Shown here: one piece after another, positions 53,381 through 62,078 of the stretch
How positions within the stretch are numbered: position 1 is the first letter of the stretch
How the letters are laid out: each line of letters starts with the position of its first letter
From: Natronocella acetinitrilica
Lineage (GTDB): Bacteria; Pseudomonadota; Gammaproteobacteria; Nitrococcales; Aquisalimonadaceae
DNA: 64,000 nt
Direction: 5' to 3'
Assembly: GCF_024170285.1 (NCBI RefSeq)
Contig: NZ_JALJXV010000001.1
Coordinates: forward strand, 310,001-374,000
Translations under genes and position numbers: made by a program
Notes under the pieces: generated by a model
The model's input: the letters and a program-made list of their open reading frames with translations, nothing else
Database searches by the model: none
What the model was told of the DNA's origin: nothing

Positions 53381-54436
53381 ATGAACGACCACCTGATCAG
53401 CATTCCCCGGATGGCCACTCTCGACCGTGAGATGGGGCTGCGCGCCGAGCAACGCCAGCGCAGCCTGACCAAACCCCCCGGCTCCCTCGGCCGGCTGGAA
53501 CGGCTGGCAGTGACCCTGGCCATGCAGCAGCGCCGTGAGCGACCGCGGGTCGACCGGGTGCAGTGCGTGTTGTTCGCCGCCGACCACGGCGTCTGCGCCG
53601 AGGGTGTCTCTGCCTTTCCCCAGGCGGTGACCGGGCAGATGGTGGCCAACTTCGCCGGCGGCGGCGCCGCCATCAGCGTGCTGTCGCGACATCTGGATGC
53701 GGCGCTGTCGGTGATCAACGTCGGCACGATTGAACCCCTGCCGGCTTTGCCGGGCGTCCAGGACGCGCGCGTCGGACCCGGCACCGGCAACATCGCCCGG
53801 GAGCCCGCCATGACCCGCGAGCAGCTCGCCCGGTCGCTGGCCGCTGGTGACGCGGCTGCCGAAAGCGCCGCGGACAACGCTGCAGAACTGGTGATTGGCG
53901 GCGAAATGGGTATCGGCAATACCACGGCCGCCGCCGCCCTGGCCTGCGCTCTCACCGGTGCACTGCCGACGGATCTGGTTGGCCGCGGCACCGGTGTCGA
54001 CGATGCAGGCATGGCGCGAAAGCGCGCCGCCGTGCGCCTGGCCCTGGAGCGCCACGGCGAGGGCCGCGAACCGCTGGATGCATTGGCGTCCCTGGGCGGT
54101 TTCGAGATAGCCGCCCTGGCTGGGCTGATGCTGGGCTGCGGACAGCGCGGCATCGCCATACTGGTAGACGGCTTCATTGCCAGTACCGCCGCACTGGCCG
54201 CAGTGCGTGCTGCCCCGGATCTGCGGCCCTGGCTCCACTTTGCCCATCGCTCCGCCGAAGCCGGTCACCGCCACGTTCTCGGGTCGCTGGAGGCGGAACC
54301 GCTGCTCAACCTGGAGATGCGGCTAGGAGAAGGCAGCGGCGCTGCGGTGGCGGTGCCGCTGTTGCGCATGGCCTGCGCCCTGCACGATGAAATGGCAAGC
54401 TTCAGTGATGCGGGAGTGGACCATGGCAGCCCATGA
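53381..54436 (+). CDS. cobT: Nicotinate-nucleotide:dimethylbenzimidazole phosphoribosyltransferase
   Basis: 351 aa (normal ~350). Makes alpha-ribazole phosphate from a lower-ligand base and nicotinate mononucleotide. Visible: LTKPPGSLGRLERLAV, FAADHGVCAEGVSAFPQAVT, NFAGGGAAISVLS, IGGEMGIGNTTAAAALACAL, GRGTGVDD and, near the end, RLGEGSGAAVAVPLL with the catalytic Glu. The weakly seen ribosome site is CCTCCCC-poor; the ATG is fixed by family length. Overlaps cobC by 14 bp. Confidence 0.95.
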   Translation: MNDHLISIPRMATLDREMGLRAEQRQRSLTKPPGSLGRLERLAVTLAMQQRRERPRVDRVQCVLFAADHGVCAEGVSAFPQAVTGQMVANFAGGGAAISVLSRHLDAALSVINVGTIEPLPALPGVQDARVGPGTGNIAREPAMTREQLARSLAAGDAAAESAADNAAELVIGGEMGIGNTTAAAALACALTGALPTDLVGRGTGVDDAGMARKRAAVRLALERHGEGREPLDALASLGGFEIAALAGLMLGCGQRGIAILVDGFIASTAALAAVRAAPDLRPWLHFAHRSAEAGHRHVLGSLEAEPLLNLEMRLGEGSGAAVAVPLLRMACALHDEMASFSDAGVDHGSP

Positions 54437-55028
54437 AACCACCTGGCTTGATCTCTTGCGCCACGGCGAACCTGCCGGCGGCCTGCGCTTTCGCGGCCAT
54501 CGCGATGACCCGCTCACCGAACTCGGCTGGCAGCAACTCCGCGATGCGGTAGGCAGCGGGCGTTGGGACTGCATCGTCACCTCGGACCTGCGCCGCTGTC
54601 ATGCCTTCGCGACAGTGCTGGCCGAAGAACACGGCACACCGCTTCATGTGGACAGCCGTTTTCGCGAACTGGATTTCGGTGACTGGGAAGGGGTTGCGCC
54701 GGACGACATCCCCGATCAGGCCGCGTTGCGGGCCTTCTGGGAGCGGCCGGAGGACAATCCACCCCCGGGGGGCGAGAGCATGACCCATCTCCTGCAGCGG
54801 GTTGGACAGGGGCTGGAGGACTGGCTGGAGCGCGCCGGCGGACAACGTATTCTGGTGGTCTGCCACGCCGGCGTCATTCGCGCCGCCCTGGCGGCCAGTC
54901 TGAGCATCGCCCTGGCTGACGTGATGCGCAGCTTCCAGGTCCCTTACGCCTGCCGCAGCCGCCTGCGTATCGACCGCGGCCCAGGCAGCGATTTCCGCTG
55001 CCTCACTGCCCATGGCGCCTTCGATTGA
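54423..55028 (+). CDS. cobC: Alpha-ribazole phosphatase (histidine phosphatase family)
   Basis: 201 aa from ATG at 54423 (MAAHETTWLDLLRHGE). Phosphoglycerate-mutase-like fold: LLRHGEP with the phospho-accepting His, SDLRRCHAFATVLAEE, FRELDFGDWEG (catalytic Glu region) and VVCHAGVIRAALA with the second His. The short length and cob context identify it as the enzyme removing the phosphate of alpha-ribazole phosphate. Its stop shares a base with the cobS start (TGATG). Confidence 0.92.
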   Translation: MAAHETTWLDLLRHGEPAGGLRFRGHRDDPLTELGWQQLRDAVGSGRWDCIVTSDLRRCHAFATVLAEEHGTPLHVDSRFRELDFGDWEGVAPDDIPDQAALRAFWERPEDNPPPGGESMTHLLQRVGQGLEDWLERAGGQRILVVCHAGVIRAALAASLSIALADVMRSFQVPYACRSRLRIDRGPGSDFRCLTAHGAFD

Positions 55029-55783
55029 TGCTCCGCGGCCTTGGCATTGCCCTGACCCTGCTGACCCGCCTGCCCGTCCGGCTATCCCGTGCGCCAACGC
55101 CAGCAGAGCAGGGGCTCTCGGTGATGGCCTACCCCCTGGTGGGTCTGCTGATCGGCTTACTGCTCTGCGCCCTGGCCCTGCCCCTGCAATGGCTGGATGC
55201 GCCGCCGCTACTCGCCGCCGTCATGATCGTAGTGCTGTGGGTCGCGGTGACCGGTGCACTGCATCTGGACGGCCTGGCGGACAGCGCCGACGCCTGGCTC
55301 GGCGCCCACGGCGATCCGGACCGGGCGCTGGCCATCATGAAGGATCCGGCCTGTGGACCAGCCGGCATCATTGCCCTGGTGCTGGTCTTGCTGCTCAAGG
55401 TAGCCGCGCTCAGCGCGCTGCTGGCGTCGACCCGATCCCTCTGGTGGTTGCTGGCGGCACCGGTGTTGGGGCGCAGCGCCTGTGCCGCGCTGTTCCTGCT
55501 TGCCGATTACGCCCGGTCTACCGGCCTGGCCGCTGACGCCGTCAAGCATCTGCGCCCCGGCCCCACCTGGTTCGCACTCATTGCGCTGGCCGTGGCGGTG
55601 TCACTGCCCGGCGGTCGTGGCGGGTTCCTGGGGCTAGCAATCGCGGTGCTCACCTTCTACCTCGCCTATCGCTGGATGCAGGCCATGATCCGGGGCTTCA
55701 CCGGCGACACCGCCGGTGCCACCGTCGAAGTCGTGGAGGCTACCACTCTGCTCGCCATCGCCTTGTTTGTGGGCATGGGCTAG
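55028..55783 (+). CDS. cobS: Adenosylcobinamide-GDP ribazoletransferase (cobalamin synthase)
   Basis: 251 aa integral membrane enzyme joining alpha-ribazole to adenosylcobinamide-GDP, the last assembly step. Opening LGIALTLLTRLPVRLS, then AYPLVGLLIGLLLCALA; the conserved acidic motif ALHLDGLADSADAWLGAHGD and MKDPACGPAGIIALVLVLLLKV. About seven helices. ATG at 55028 overlaps the cobC stop by one base. Confidence 0.95.
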   Translation: MLRGLGIALTLLTRLPVRLSRAPTPAEQGLSVMAYPLVGLLIGLLLCALALPLQWLDAPPLLAAVMIVVLWVAVTGALHLDGLADSADAWLGAHGDPDRALAIMKDPACGPAGIIALVLVLLLKVAALSALLASTRSLWWLLAAPVLGRSACAALFLLADYARSTGLAADAVKHLRPGPTWFALIALAVAVSLPGGRGGFLGLAIAVLTFYLAYRWMQAMIRGFTGDTAGATVEVVEATTLLAIALFVGMG

Positions 55784-55828
55784 TCGATAGTCTGCGGACA
55801 ACCGGAATGGTGTGAGGGAGTACAGGCC

Positions 55829-56443
55829 TTGATCTACTATCTGGATCTTGCTGGCGTTGCAGTCTTTGCGGCCAGCGGGGTGCTCGCCGCCCAGGACCGT
55901 GATCTGGACCTGTTCGGCGCTATTCTCATTGCGACTCTGACCGCCATCGGCGGTGGCACGCTGCGCGACCTGCTGCTCGGGCACCACCCGATCTTCTGGA
56001 TCGTGGACAACTGGTACCTGGTCACGATCATTGCCGCGGCGCTGGCGACCATCGTCTATCTGCAGTTCCGACCGGCGCCGGCTGGTCTACTCGCGGTGGC
56101 GGACGCCTTTGGCCTGGCCATTTTCGCCATGTCCGGCGCCCGGCTCGCCCTGGAGGCCGGGCACGGGCCGTTGATTGTGGTGATGATGGGCACCATGACG
56201 GGTGTGGTGGGAGGCATGCTTCGCGACGTAGTCACCGCGCGCGTACCACTCATCCTGCAAAAGGAAATCTACGCCACCGCCGCCATTGCCGGCGTCCTGA
56301 CCTATCTTGGGTTGCAGGCGATCGCCGTACCCGAGGCGCTGGCCTTCGCCGTCGGCGCGGTGGTGGTCATTTCGCTGCGACTTGTGGCGATTCGCTGGGG
56401 GCTCAACCTCCCCTCCACCCCTCGCCTGCCTCGACAGGATTAG
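55829..56443 (+). CDS. TRIC-type cation channel family protein (YicG/YadS-like)
   Basis: 204 aa, seven hydrophobic segments arranged as a repeated three-helix unit. The signature glycine-rich pairs are visible: ATLTAIGGGTLRDLLLG and MGTMTGVVGGMLRDVVTARVP. The start is TTG at 55829 (MIYYLDLAGVAVF) with GAGGGAG about 10 bases earlier. Prokaryotic members are homotrimeric monovalent-cation channels. Follows cobS by 45 bp, possibly on the same transcript. Confidence 0.88.
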   Translation: MIYYLDLAGVAVFAASGVLAAQDRDLDLFGAILIATLTAIGGGTLRDLLLGHHPIFWIVDNWYLVTIIAAALATIVYLQFRPAPAGLLAVADAFGLAIFAMSGARLALEAGHGPLIVVMMGTMTGVVGGMLRDVVTARVPLILQKEIYATAAIAGVLTYLGLQAIAVPEALAFAVGAVVVISLRLVAIRWGLNLPSTPRLPRQD

Positions 56444-56548
56444 GCAGACACTGGCGCACGCCGCTGAACTCGGCAAAACTGATGCTTGGGAAACGCTGCC
56501 TGGTCGGCGCAACCCCATTCGAGCGCGGACGAGCAGGGAGTCGCCATC

Positions 56549-57115
56549 GTGCCCATCGACATCGATTTCGATTTCATCAGCGCGCGGGAAGGAGGCCGTC
56601 AGCTGGATGGCTACGTTCCTGCCGCGAACGTGAGCCGCAGTGGTGTGACCATTGCGACCGGCTTCGACCTGGGGCAGTGCAACGCGCTGGACTTGCGTCG
56701 CCTGGGATTGCCCGGAGCGCTCATCGAGCAGCTTTCACCCTACCTCGGCCTGCAGGGGCTCGAAGCTCGACGTTATCTGGAAGAGCACCCGTTGCGCATC
56801 GAGCGCAGCGAGGCCATGACGATCGATGAAGCGGTGAAGGCCGCGCACGTACGCGAGGTCGCCCACGCCTACAACACCTCCGAGCTGAACGTGGCACAGG
56901 TGCCCTTCAGCGAACTGCCGCCCCAGGCGCAGACCGTCATTGCATCGGTTTCCTTTCAGTACGGTGTGAACCTGCGGGCAAGAACACCCCGACTCTGGCG
57001 CGCGGTCACGGCGCAGGACTGGGCCCGCGCCATCGCCGAACTGCGGGATTTCGGTGACGCTTACCCAACCCGTCGCGGCCTGGAAGCAGACCTGCTGGAG
57101 CAGGCCCTGCAATGA
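56549..57115 (+). CDS. Pesticin-like muramidase (phage-lysozyme-fold toxin domain)
   Basis: 188 aa from GTG at 56549 (MPIDIDFDFISAREGG) with CAGGGAG upstream; a longer frame to 56486 lacks a ribosome site. Nearly the whole protein matches the pesticin C-terminal lysozyme-like domain: FISAREGGRQLDGYVP (Glu likely catalytic), SGVTIATGFDLGQ and, near the end, DAYPTRRGLEADLL. No signal peptide and no receptor-binding or T6SS domain is attached. Overlaps the lipoprotein gene by 4 bp (ATGA). Expected to cut peptidoglycan; natural role (effector or remodelling) unclear. Confidence 0.82.
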   Translation: MPIDIDFDFISAREGGRQLDGYVPAANVSRSGVTIATGFDLGQCNALDLRRLGLPGALIEQLSPYLGLQGLEARRYLEEHPLRIERSEAMTIDEAVKAAHVREVAHAYNTSELNVAQVPFSELPPQAQTVIASVSFQYGVNLRARTPRLWRAVTAQDWARAIAELRDFGDAYPTRRGLEADLLEQALQ

Positions 57116-57768
57116 ATACTCGCGCATGGCTGCTTCTCTCTGGCACCTGGCTGCTTGTGGCGTGCACGGGTACTGATCTCACCACGCAACCGATCATCTT
57201 CAATGCGGAGGTCGCCGCAGCGTACCAGCAACCCGATGCAGTGCTCAGTGAGCGACGCTCGCCTCTGCGCCTCGCCGATGGCACCACGGTGACTGATTGC
57301 ACGGCCTATCTGGCGGCACTGGATCACGCACCGGTGGAGGAAACCACAGCCAACGTGACAGTCCGCGTCGAGTACCGCATCTGCGACACGCTGGCTGTAC
57401 TGCGTGACAGCGCGGCCCCTCCCGGTGTCGCACTGCCACTGCCGGCTTACGCCGAGGGCCTGCGCGACCGACTGGACCTGCGAAGCTTTCCGTCATCCTT
57501 GCGCCAGCTGGCCGATGACTACCCGACGGCAGCAGATTTACCCGACCCCATGGCGACCTCGATAAGCAACGCGGTATTGCTTATTGAATCGGCGGATTGG
57601 CATTACCGCCTGGAGGTTGTGGCGGTGGTGGGCACGGACGCAGACGCGGGGGAGGACTGGCTGGTCTGGCTGACCGATGAAGCGCTGAGCGGCAGCTATC
57701 GGGACTATCGTCTGTTGATCATTTCAGGTGCTAATGAACCTGGCTATCTGACTGCAACCGTCAGATAG
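57112..57768 (+). CDS. Lipoprotein coupled to the muramidase, candidate immunity/inhibitor
   Basis: 218 aa. Lipoprotein signal MNTRAWLLLSGTWLLVAC with lipidated Cys18; the residues after it (TGT) suggest outer-membrane sorting. Beyond that no family is recognised: alternating strand-like parts, one likely disulfide pair (DCTAYLAAL, YRICDTLAVL) and an acidic stretch. ATGA overlap with the muramidase stop gives translational coupling, as for toxin/immunity pairs whose target is periplasmic. An inhibitor or immunity role is inference. Ends in a strong hairpin at 57741-57771. Confidence 0.8.
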   Translation: MNTRAWLLLSGTWLLVACTGTDLTTQPIIFNAEVAAAYQQPDAVLSERRSPLRLADGTTVTDCTAYLAALDHAPVEETTANVTVRVEYRICDTLAVLRDSAAPPGVALPLPAYAEGLRDRLDLRSFPSSLRQLADDYPTAADLPDPMATSISNAVLLIESADWHYRLEVVAVVGTDADAGEDWLVWLTDEALSGSYRDYRLLIISGANEPGYLTATVR

Positions 57769-57771
57769 CCA
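57741..57771 (+). terminator. Strong hairpin across the lipoprotein stop codon
   Basis: TGGCTATCTGAC and GTCAGATAGCCA form a perfect 12-bp stem with a 7-nt loop. It overlaps the last codons and stop. No T-run follows, so it may be a rho-independent-like or RNA-stabilising structure. Confidence 0.5.
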
Positions 57772-57795
57772 CGCCATGCATTGTTCATCCTGTCT

Positions 57796-58131
57796 CTAAC
57801 GCTCTGGCCGGGAGCGGGCGCTGCTGCCTTCGCGGCCCCTGGCCTCGCCTTCGCCAGCCGCCATGTGGCCAGGCTGCTCGGCTTCGTCAGGGCTTAGCTG
57901 GTCGACTTCCATCCAGGGTGGCGGACCCTGTGGACGCCACTCCATGATGCGATCGACGCTCGGCGGCGCCATGGCGCTGAACTGCAGGCTGTTGGCGTCC
58001 TGGAGGTGCAAAGCAGTGCTGGTCACACCAAATCCAAAGGCGAGAACGGTCGCGCCCATCAGAAGGTGTAACTGCAAGGACATCCTGCGATCGCCGGATG
58101 GAAAACTACCTGCTCTCAAGCTTCGCGCCAT
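57796..58131 (-). CDS. Hypothetical small exported or membrane protein
   Basis: 111 aa from ATG at 58131 (MARSLRAGSFPSGDRRM) with GGAG about 9 bases upstream; an alternative start is ATG 58083 (MSLQLHLLMGATV). One hydrophobic segment, LHLLMGATVLAFGFGVTSTA, could be a signal or anchor. The rest is proline-rich (RPQGPPPWMEV) and acidic with a disordered tail. Not recognised; could also be a chance frame. Confidence 0.42.
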   Translation of the reverse strand: MARSLRAGSFPSGDRRMSLQLHLLMGATVLAFGFGVTSTALHLQDANSLQFSAMAPPSVDRIMEWRPQGPPPWMEVDQLSPDEAEQPGHMAAGEGEARGREGSSARSRPER

Positions 58132-58428
58132 TTCCAACACTCCAAGCTGACAGTCCGGACAGGAATAGAACCCTGTCAGTCTACCGGTAATGTGGGCCAC
58201 CGCCAACGGTGGCCACGTTGCTACTGGCATTGGGACCGCATCTGACACCGATTGTTCGATTCCACCTATGAATGGCACCGGAAAAATTTAAAACTTCTCT
58301 TGTTTTCAGTGGCTTGATGCCTCTTGAAAGAGCAATTCCGAAACCCTATCTGACGCTTCGAAGGGGCAGCAATTCCGCCAGGAATCGAGGCTGTACCCGC
58401 AAGATGGCTGAATGGAAGGAGGTGAACC
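58132..58428. other. Intergenic region upstream of the Hsp20 pair
   Basis: About 300 bases with no gene. Holds the heat-shock-type promoter (58323-58351) and a ~70-nt leader. A short ATTCC/GGAAT dyad lies at about 58374-58386. The first 180 bases show nothing recognisable. Confidence 0.6.
58323..58351 (+). promoter_or_regulatory. Sigma-32 (RpoH) heat-shock promoter
   Basis: CTTGAAA (58323-58329) and CCCTATCT (58344-58351) separated by 14 bases. The RpoH consensus is CTTGAAA / CCCCATnT with 11-16 spacing, so the -35 is perfect and the -10 has one mismatch. It lies 78 bases upstream of the first Hsp20 gene. Confidence 0.82.
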
Positions 58429-58881
58429 ATGTTCGGTCAACTGACTCGCTTTGATGGACCGCTTTTCAATGACCTGGGCCGCGTGTTGCGGCTCATGGAC
58501 GAGGCCTTCGGTGATGTAGGCCACAACGATCTGCGCTCAACGCCTTGGGGGGCATTCCCCGGTATCAACGTAGGCGAAACCGAGGACGCCGTTCGCGTTT
58601 ATGCGTTCGTGCCCGGCCTGAGCAATGCTGACATCGAACTCAGCGTCGAGGATGGCACGCTGTTCATCCACGGACGCCGTGACCTGTCGGATCACACCGA
58701 AACCGCAAGCGGTTGGTATCGCCGCGAACGCTTCCGTGGTGAATTCACACGTGCCGTCCGGCTGCCCGAGACGGTTGATCCCGACCAGGTTGAAGCACAG
58801 TTGGCTAACGGTGTCCTGTCTATTCAATTGCGCAAGCGCGAGGAGATGCGTCCGCGCAAGATCGAGATTCAGGCAGCGTGA
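58429..58881 (+). CDS. Small heat-shock protein, Hsp20 family (first)
   Basis: 150 aa alpha-crystallin-domain chaperone that holds unfolding proteins. N-terminal arm with LTRFDGPLFNDLGRVLRLMD; alpha-crystallin domain ~45-145: AVRVYAFVPGLSNADIELSV, TLFIHGRRDL, WYRRERFRGEFTRAVRLPET, LANGVLSIQLRKRE. Ends in MRPRKIEIQAA. AAGGAGGTG precedes ATG. Transcribed with the next gene from the RpoH-type promoter. Confidence 0.94.
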   Translation: MFGQLTRFDGPLFNDLGRVLRLMDEAFGDVGHNDLRSTPWGAFPGINVGETEDAVRVYAFVPGLSNADIELSVEDGTLFIHGRRDLSDHTETASGWYRRERFRGEFTRAVRLPETVDPDQVEAQLANGVLSIQLRKREEMRPRKIEIQAA

Positions 58882-58906
58882 GTTGGACACGGGAGGTGAA
58901 TGAGCC

Positions 58907-59314
58907 ATGAACGAAATCACCAGAAACCACAGCAGTGCCGTGAAGCAGAGAGAGGGAACGGATGTGCAGTCCGAATGGGCGATGCGCGAGCTGATTCCGG
59001 CAGTGGACATCCACGAGGAGGATGACGCAATCCACGTCACCGCCGACATGCCCGGCGTCACCCGGGAGTCACTCAGGATCGAGCTCAATGACCAAACGCT
59101 GGAGATCGAGGGTGACATCAAGCTGCAGATGCCAGAAGGTGTCAGCGCCACCTTTGCGGAAGTGCGGGCCAGCCGCTACCGGCGCCGCTTCACCATCGGG
59201 CAGGCGGTGGATCGCGAGGGTATCAAGGCGCAGATTGCCGACGGCGTCCTGCACCTGAACCTGCCCAAGGCAAAAGCACACCGTCGACGCCGGATCGATA
59301 TCCAGGCTGCCTGA
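58907..59314 (+). CDS. Small heat-shock protein, Hsp20 family (second)
   Basis: 135 aa. Alpha-crystallin domain: PAVDIHEEDDAIHVTADMPG, VTRESLRIELNDQTLEIEGD, RYRRRFTIGQAVDREGIKAQ, IADGVLHLNLPKAKAHRRRRI. Shares the IEIQAA/IDIQAA end with the first copy, pointing to an old duplication; the N-terminal arm differs, which could allow mixed oligomers. GGGAGGTG lies before ATG; 25 bp after the first gene. Confidence 0.93.
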   Translation: MNEITRNHSSAVKQREGTDVQSEWAMRELIPAVDIHEEDDAIHVTADMPGVTRESLRIELNDQTLEIEGDIKLQMPEGVSATFAEVRASRYRRRFTIGQAVDREGIKAQIADGVLHLNLPKAKAHRRRRIDIQAA

Positions 59315-59338
59315 CGTATTGCTGCGCCTCGTCATAAG

Positions 59339-59372
59339 CGCCCTTCGCCGGCCCGGCCGCGGAGGGCGTTTT
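59339..59372 (+). terminator. Intrinsic terminator after the Hsp20 pair
   Basis: CGCCCT..CGC and GCGGAGGGCG form a long GC-rich stem with one bulge around a GGCCCGG loop, followed by TTTT. Starts 24 bases after the second Hsp20 stop. Confidence 0.82.
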
Positions 59373-59517
59373 CATGTCTGAGACTGTCTCCCTGGCGCCG
59401 GACTGGCCCAGCAGCGAGGGCGCACACCCGTCGGACGGTCATGACAGCTCTCTCGCCCACACCCTGGCCGTCTAGTAGACTGCTGCGGAACCTCACCCAT
59501 CGCGAGCGGCACTCTCT

Positions 59518-61986
59518 ATGCTCCGCTTCCTGTTCCCGCTTTGTGCGTTGTTACTCTGGCTGCCAATGGCGGGCCTTCAGGCCGAACAGCAGGAGCCCAG
59601 TCTCCAGGAACGCACGGAAGCCTGGCGAGCGACGTTAACCGCGGCCCAGGCCGCATTGTCCAATGACTTCGAGGAGCGCAGCCTCGCCGAGGTAATGGCC
59701 GACCTGCGAAGGTTGCAGGTCGAGACACAGACGGTGCGTCGGGATTCCCGCGCCCGTCTCCGGGAGGTGGAACGGACTCTGGAGCGTCTTGGCCCCGCCC
59801 CGGCGGAAGGAGAGCCACCGGAGGGTGAGACGTTGCGGGGCCTGCGCCAGGAACTGCGGCAGGCCGCTACCGAGTTCTCCGACAGGGCCAGTATTGCCGA
59901 GGCGGCCGAAGCGAGAGCTGCCGATCTCCAGGAGAGCATCGCTGCCTGGGAGCAGGAGCGCTTCCGAAGCCGGCTCGCCGAGCTTCTGCCACGCCCCTGG
60001 ATGCCAGAAGTCTGGCACCGGGCATCCCTTGAGGGGCTGGAGTTCGTCAACGCGCTGATCAGCGCCCCCGTCGACTGGTGGGAGGAGCACCGTCGTGCCG
60101 GGGATGCCGCGCAGGCTCTGGCGGTACTGATCGTGCTTCCCCTAATCGGTCTGATCGCCGGATGGCCCCTGCGCAAATGGATTCTGCGGCGCTTTGGCCG
60201 AGGCCAGGAGACGGCCCCCACCTACGCCAGGCGCATTGTCGCGGCGGTGGCGGACGGCGCGGCCAATGCGGTGGTGCCAGTGGTGATCATCGCCCTGGTA
60301 GTGCTCGCCCTCACGCTGCAGGGTCTGTTGACGGGGCAGATGGCCCTACTTGTCTATGTCGCGTCCGCGGCGCTGGCCGCCTACCTGGTGTTTTTCGGCC
60401 TCACCCAGGCCGCGCTGGCCCCCTACCAGGTGGCCTGGCGGATCGTACCCGTGGATCCGGCGCGCGTGCGCCTGCTGCTGGGTGCGATTCGGATCACCGC
60501 GCTTGTGGCCGTCGCGGGCACCGCTCTGCTGACACTCATGCTCTACACGGGTCGCCACACCCCGCACCTGGAGTCGGTTTTCTTCCTGCTTCTGACAACC
60601 GGCATCGGTATTACTGCCGGCTGGACGCTCTCTCCCGCCTACTGGATCACCTCTGTTGAAGAATCGCAGGATGGCGGTAGCGTTGAGGAAGCAAGCGAGC
60701 GGCTGGCGGACGCCGCCACCGAAGCCGAGCAGGACGACACCCGCCCGCTACTGGACGTGGCCCGCAGCCTGCTGCGCACCGTGGTGGTGATCGCGCCCTT
60801 CGGGGCGTTGCTGGGCTATGGCCGGCTGGCCTACTTCGCCCAGTCACGCCTGCTGGGGACCGCGGTGCTGATCGGTCTTGGCCTGTTGCTGCGGCTCGCG
60901 GTGCGCGAGCTCATCCAGCAGTTTTACCTCAACCAGCCCATACGCCGCTACGGTGCGGCGGGGGTTCGCGCACCCAGCCAGTCGGAACGCAGTGTGCAAG
61001 GCATGATCTTCTGGACCGGGCTGGTGGCCGATCTGCTGATATTCGTCCCGCTGGTCTACCTGCTGCTGCTGCTTTACGGCGTTCCGCCGACCACGCTGCT
61101 CCTTTGGACCCAGAGCCTTTTCTCCGGCATCACCATCGGCGGCTTCACGCTGGCACCAGGCAACTTCCTGATCGCGGTACTGGTTTTCATGGCGGGATTG
61201 ATTGCCACCAACATCGTTCGCCGCTGGCTGACCCGCACCGTACTTCCGAATACGCGCCTGGAATTCGGCGCCCGCAGTTCAATTGCAGCCGGTACCAGTT
61301 ATCTGGGGGTGGGTATCGCGGTACTGCTCGCCATGGGGGCGCTGGGGCTCGACTTCACCAACCTGGCGCTGGTAGTCGGTGCCCTCTCCCTGGGTATCGG
61401 TTTCGGTCTGCGCAACGTGGTGGAGAACTTTGTCGCCGGGGTACTGCTGCTGATCGAACGGCCGATCAAGGTGGGTGACTGGATCATCATCGGTCAGCAC
61501 GAGGGCACCGTGCGCCATATCTCGGTGCGCTCCACGGAAATCGAGACATTCGACCGGGCCGCGGTGATTGTGCCCAACGCCGAGTTGATCTCCACATCCG
61601 TGATCAACTGGACCCACAAGAACCGCATGGCGCGTGAGCGCATCCCTGTCGGCGTGGCCTACGGCAGCGATACCGAGCAGGTCGCGCAGATTCTCCTGCA
61701 GTGCGCTCGTACTCACTCCAAGGTACTCCGGGCACCGCCTCCCGTGGCGCTATTCGTCGGCTTCGGTGACTCCAGTCTGAATTTCGAGCTGCGCTGCTTC
61801 ATTGGCGACACGGACGACTTCATGACCGTCCGAAGCGAGCTGCACTTCGCCCTCGAGAAGGCGTTGCGCGAAGCCGGGGTCAGCATTCCCTTCCCGCAGC
61901 GCGATGTACACCTGCATCGCCCGGCCCGCAGGGATTCCACCCGTCCTGACGAAGGTGACTCCGGGACCACCCAACCTTCCACCTGA
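59518..61986 (+). CDS. Mechanosensitive channel, MscK/MscS family
   Basis: 822 aa. Signal peptide FPLCALLLWLPMAGLQA; periplasmic coiled-coil region (residues ~25-150, rich in LRRLQVE/RLREVERTLERL-type heptads); several membrane segments; then the MscS pore and beta domain near residues 580-700: GIAVLLAMGALGLDFTNLAL, VVGALSLGIGFGLRNVVENF (pore helix), ERPIKVGDWIIIG and VPNAELISTSVINWTH. Larger than MscS and shorter than MscK/KefA (~1100 aa). Opens under membrane tension in osmotic downshock. Stands alone after a terminator. Confidence 0.92.
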   Translation: MLRFLFPLCALLLWLPMAGLQAEQQEPSLQERTEAWRATLTAAQAALSNDFEERSLAEVMADLRRLQVETQTVRRDSRARLREVERTLERLGPAPAEGEPPEGETLRGLRQELRQAATEFSDRASIAEAAEARAADLQESIAAWEQERFRSRLAELLPRPWMPEVWHRASLEGLEFVNALISAPVDWWEEHRRAGDAAQALAVLIVLPLIGLIAGWPLRKWILRRFGRGQETAPTYARRIVAAVADGAANAVVPVVIIALVVLALTLQGLLTGQMALLVYVASAALAAYLVFFGLTQAALAPYQVAWRIVPVDPARVRLLLGAIRITALVAVAGTALLTLMLYTGRHTPHLESVFFLLLTTGIGITAGWTLSPAYWITSVEESQDGGSVEEASERLADAATEAEQDDTRPLLDVARSLLRTVVVIAPFGALLGYGRLAYFAQSRLLGTAVLIGLGLLLRLAVRELIQQFYLNQPIRRYGAAGVRAPSQSERSVQGMIFWTGLVADLLIFVPLVYLLLLLYGVPPTTLLLWTQSLFSGITIGGFTLAPGNFLIAVLVFMAGLIATNIVRRWLTRTVLPNTRLEFGARSSIAAGTSYLGVGIAVLLAMGALGLDFTNLALVVGALSLGIGFGLRNVVENFVAGVLLLIERPIKVGDWIIIGQHEGTVRHISVRSTEIETFDRAAVIVPNAELISTSVINWTHKNRMARERIPVGVAYGSDTEQVAQILLQCARTHSKVLRAPPPVALFVGFGDSSLNFELRCFIGDTDDFMTVRSELHFALEKALREAGVSIPFPQRDVHLHRPARRDSTRPDEGDSGTTQPST

Positions 61987-62078
61987 GGACGCGGCAACTT
62001 GCAGGGGCAAGGAGAGTGGCGGAGAACAGCAACGTTATATTGGGCCAGGAATCTGGTCCCACTCGGAGTTGAAGACCA

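Noticed and set aside
52826..54274. 482-aa minus-strand frame across cobT and cbiB
   Set aside because: Shadow of two well-identified genes; His/Gln-rich, no motifs.
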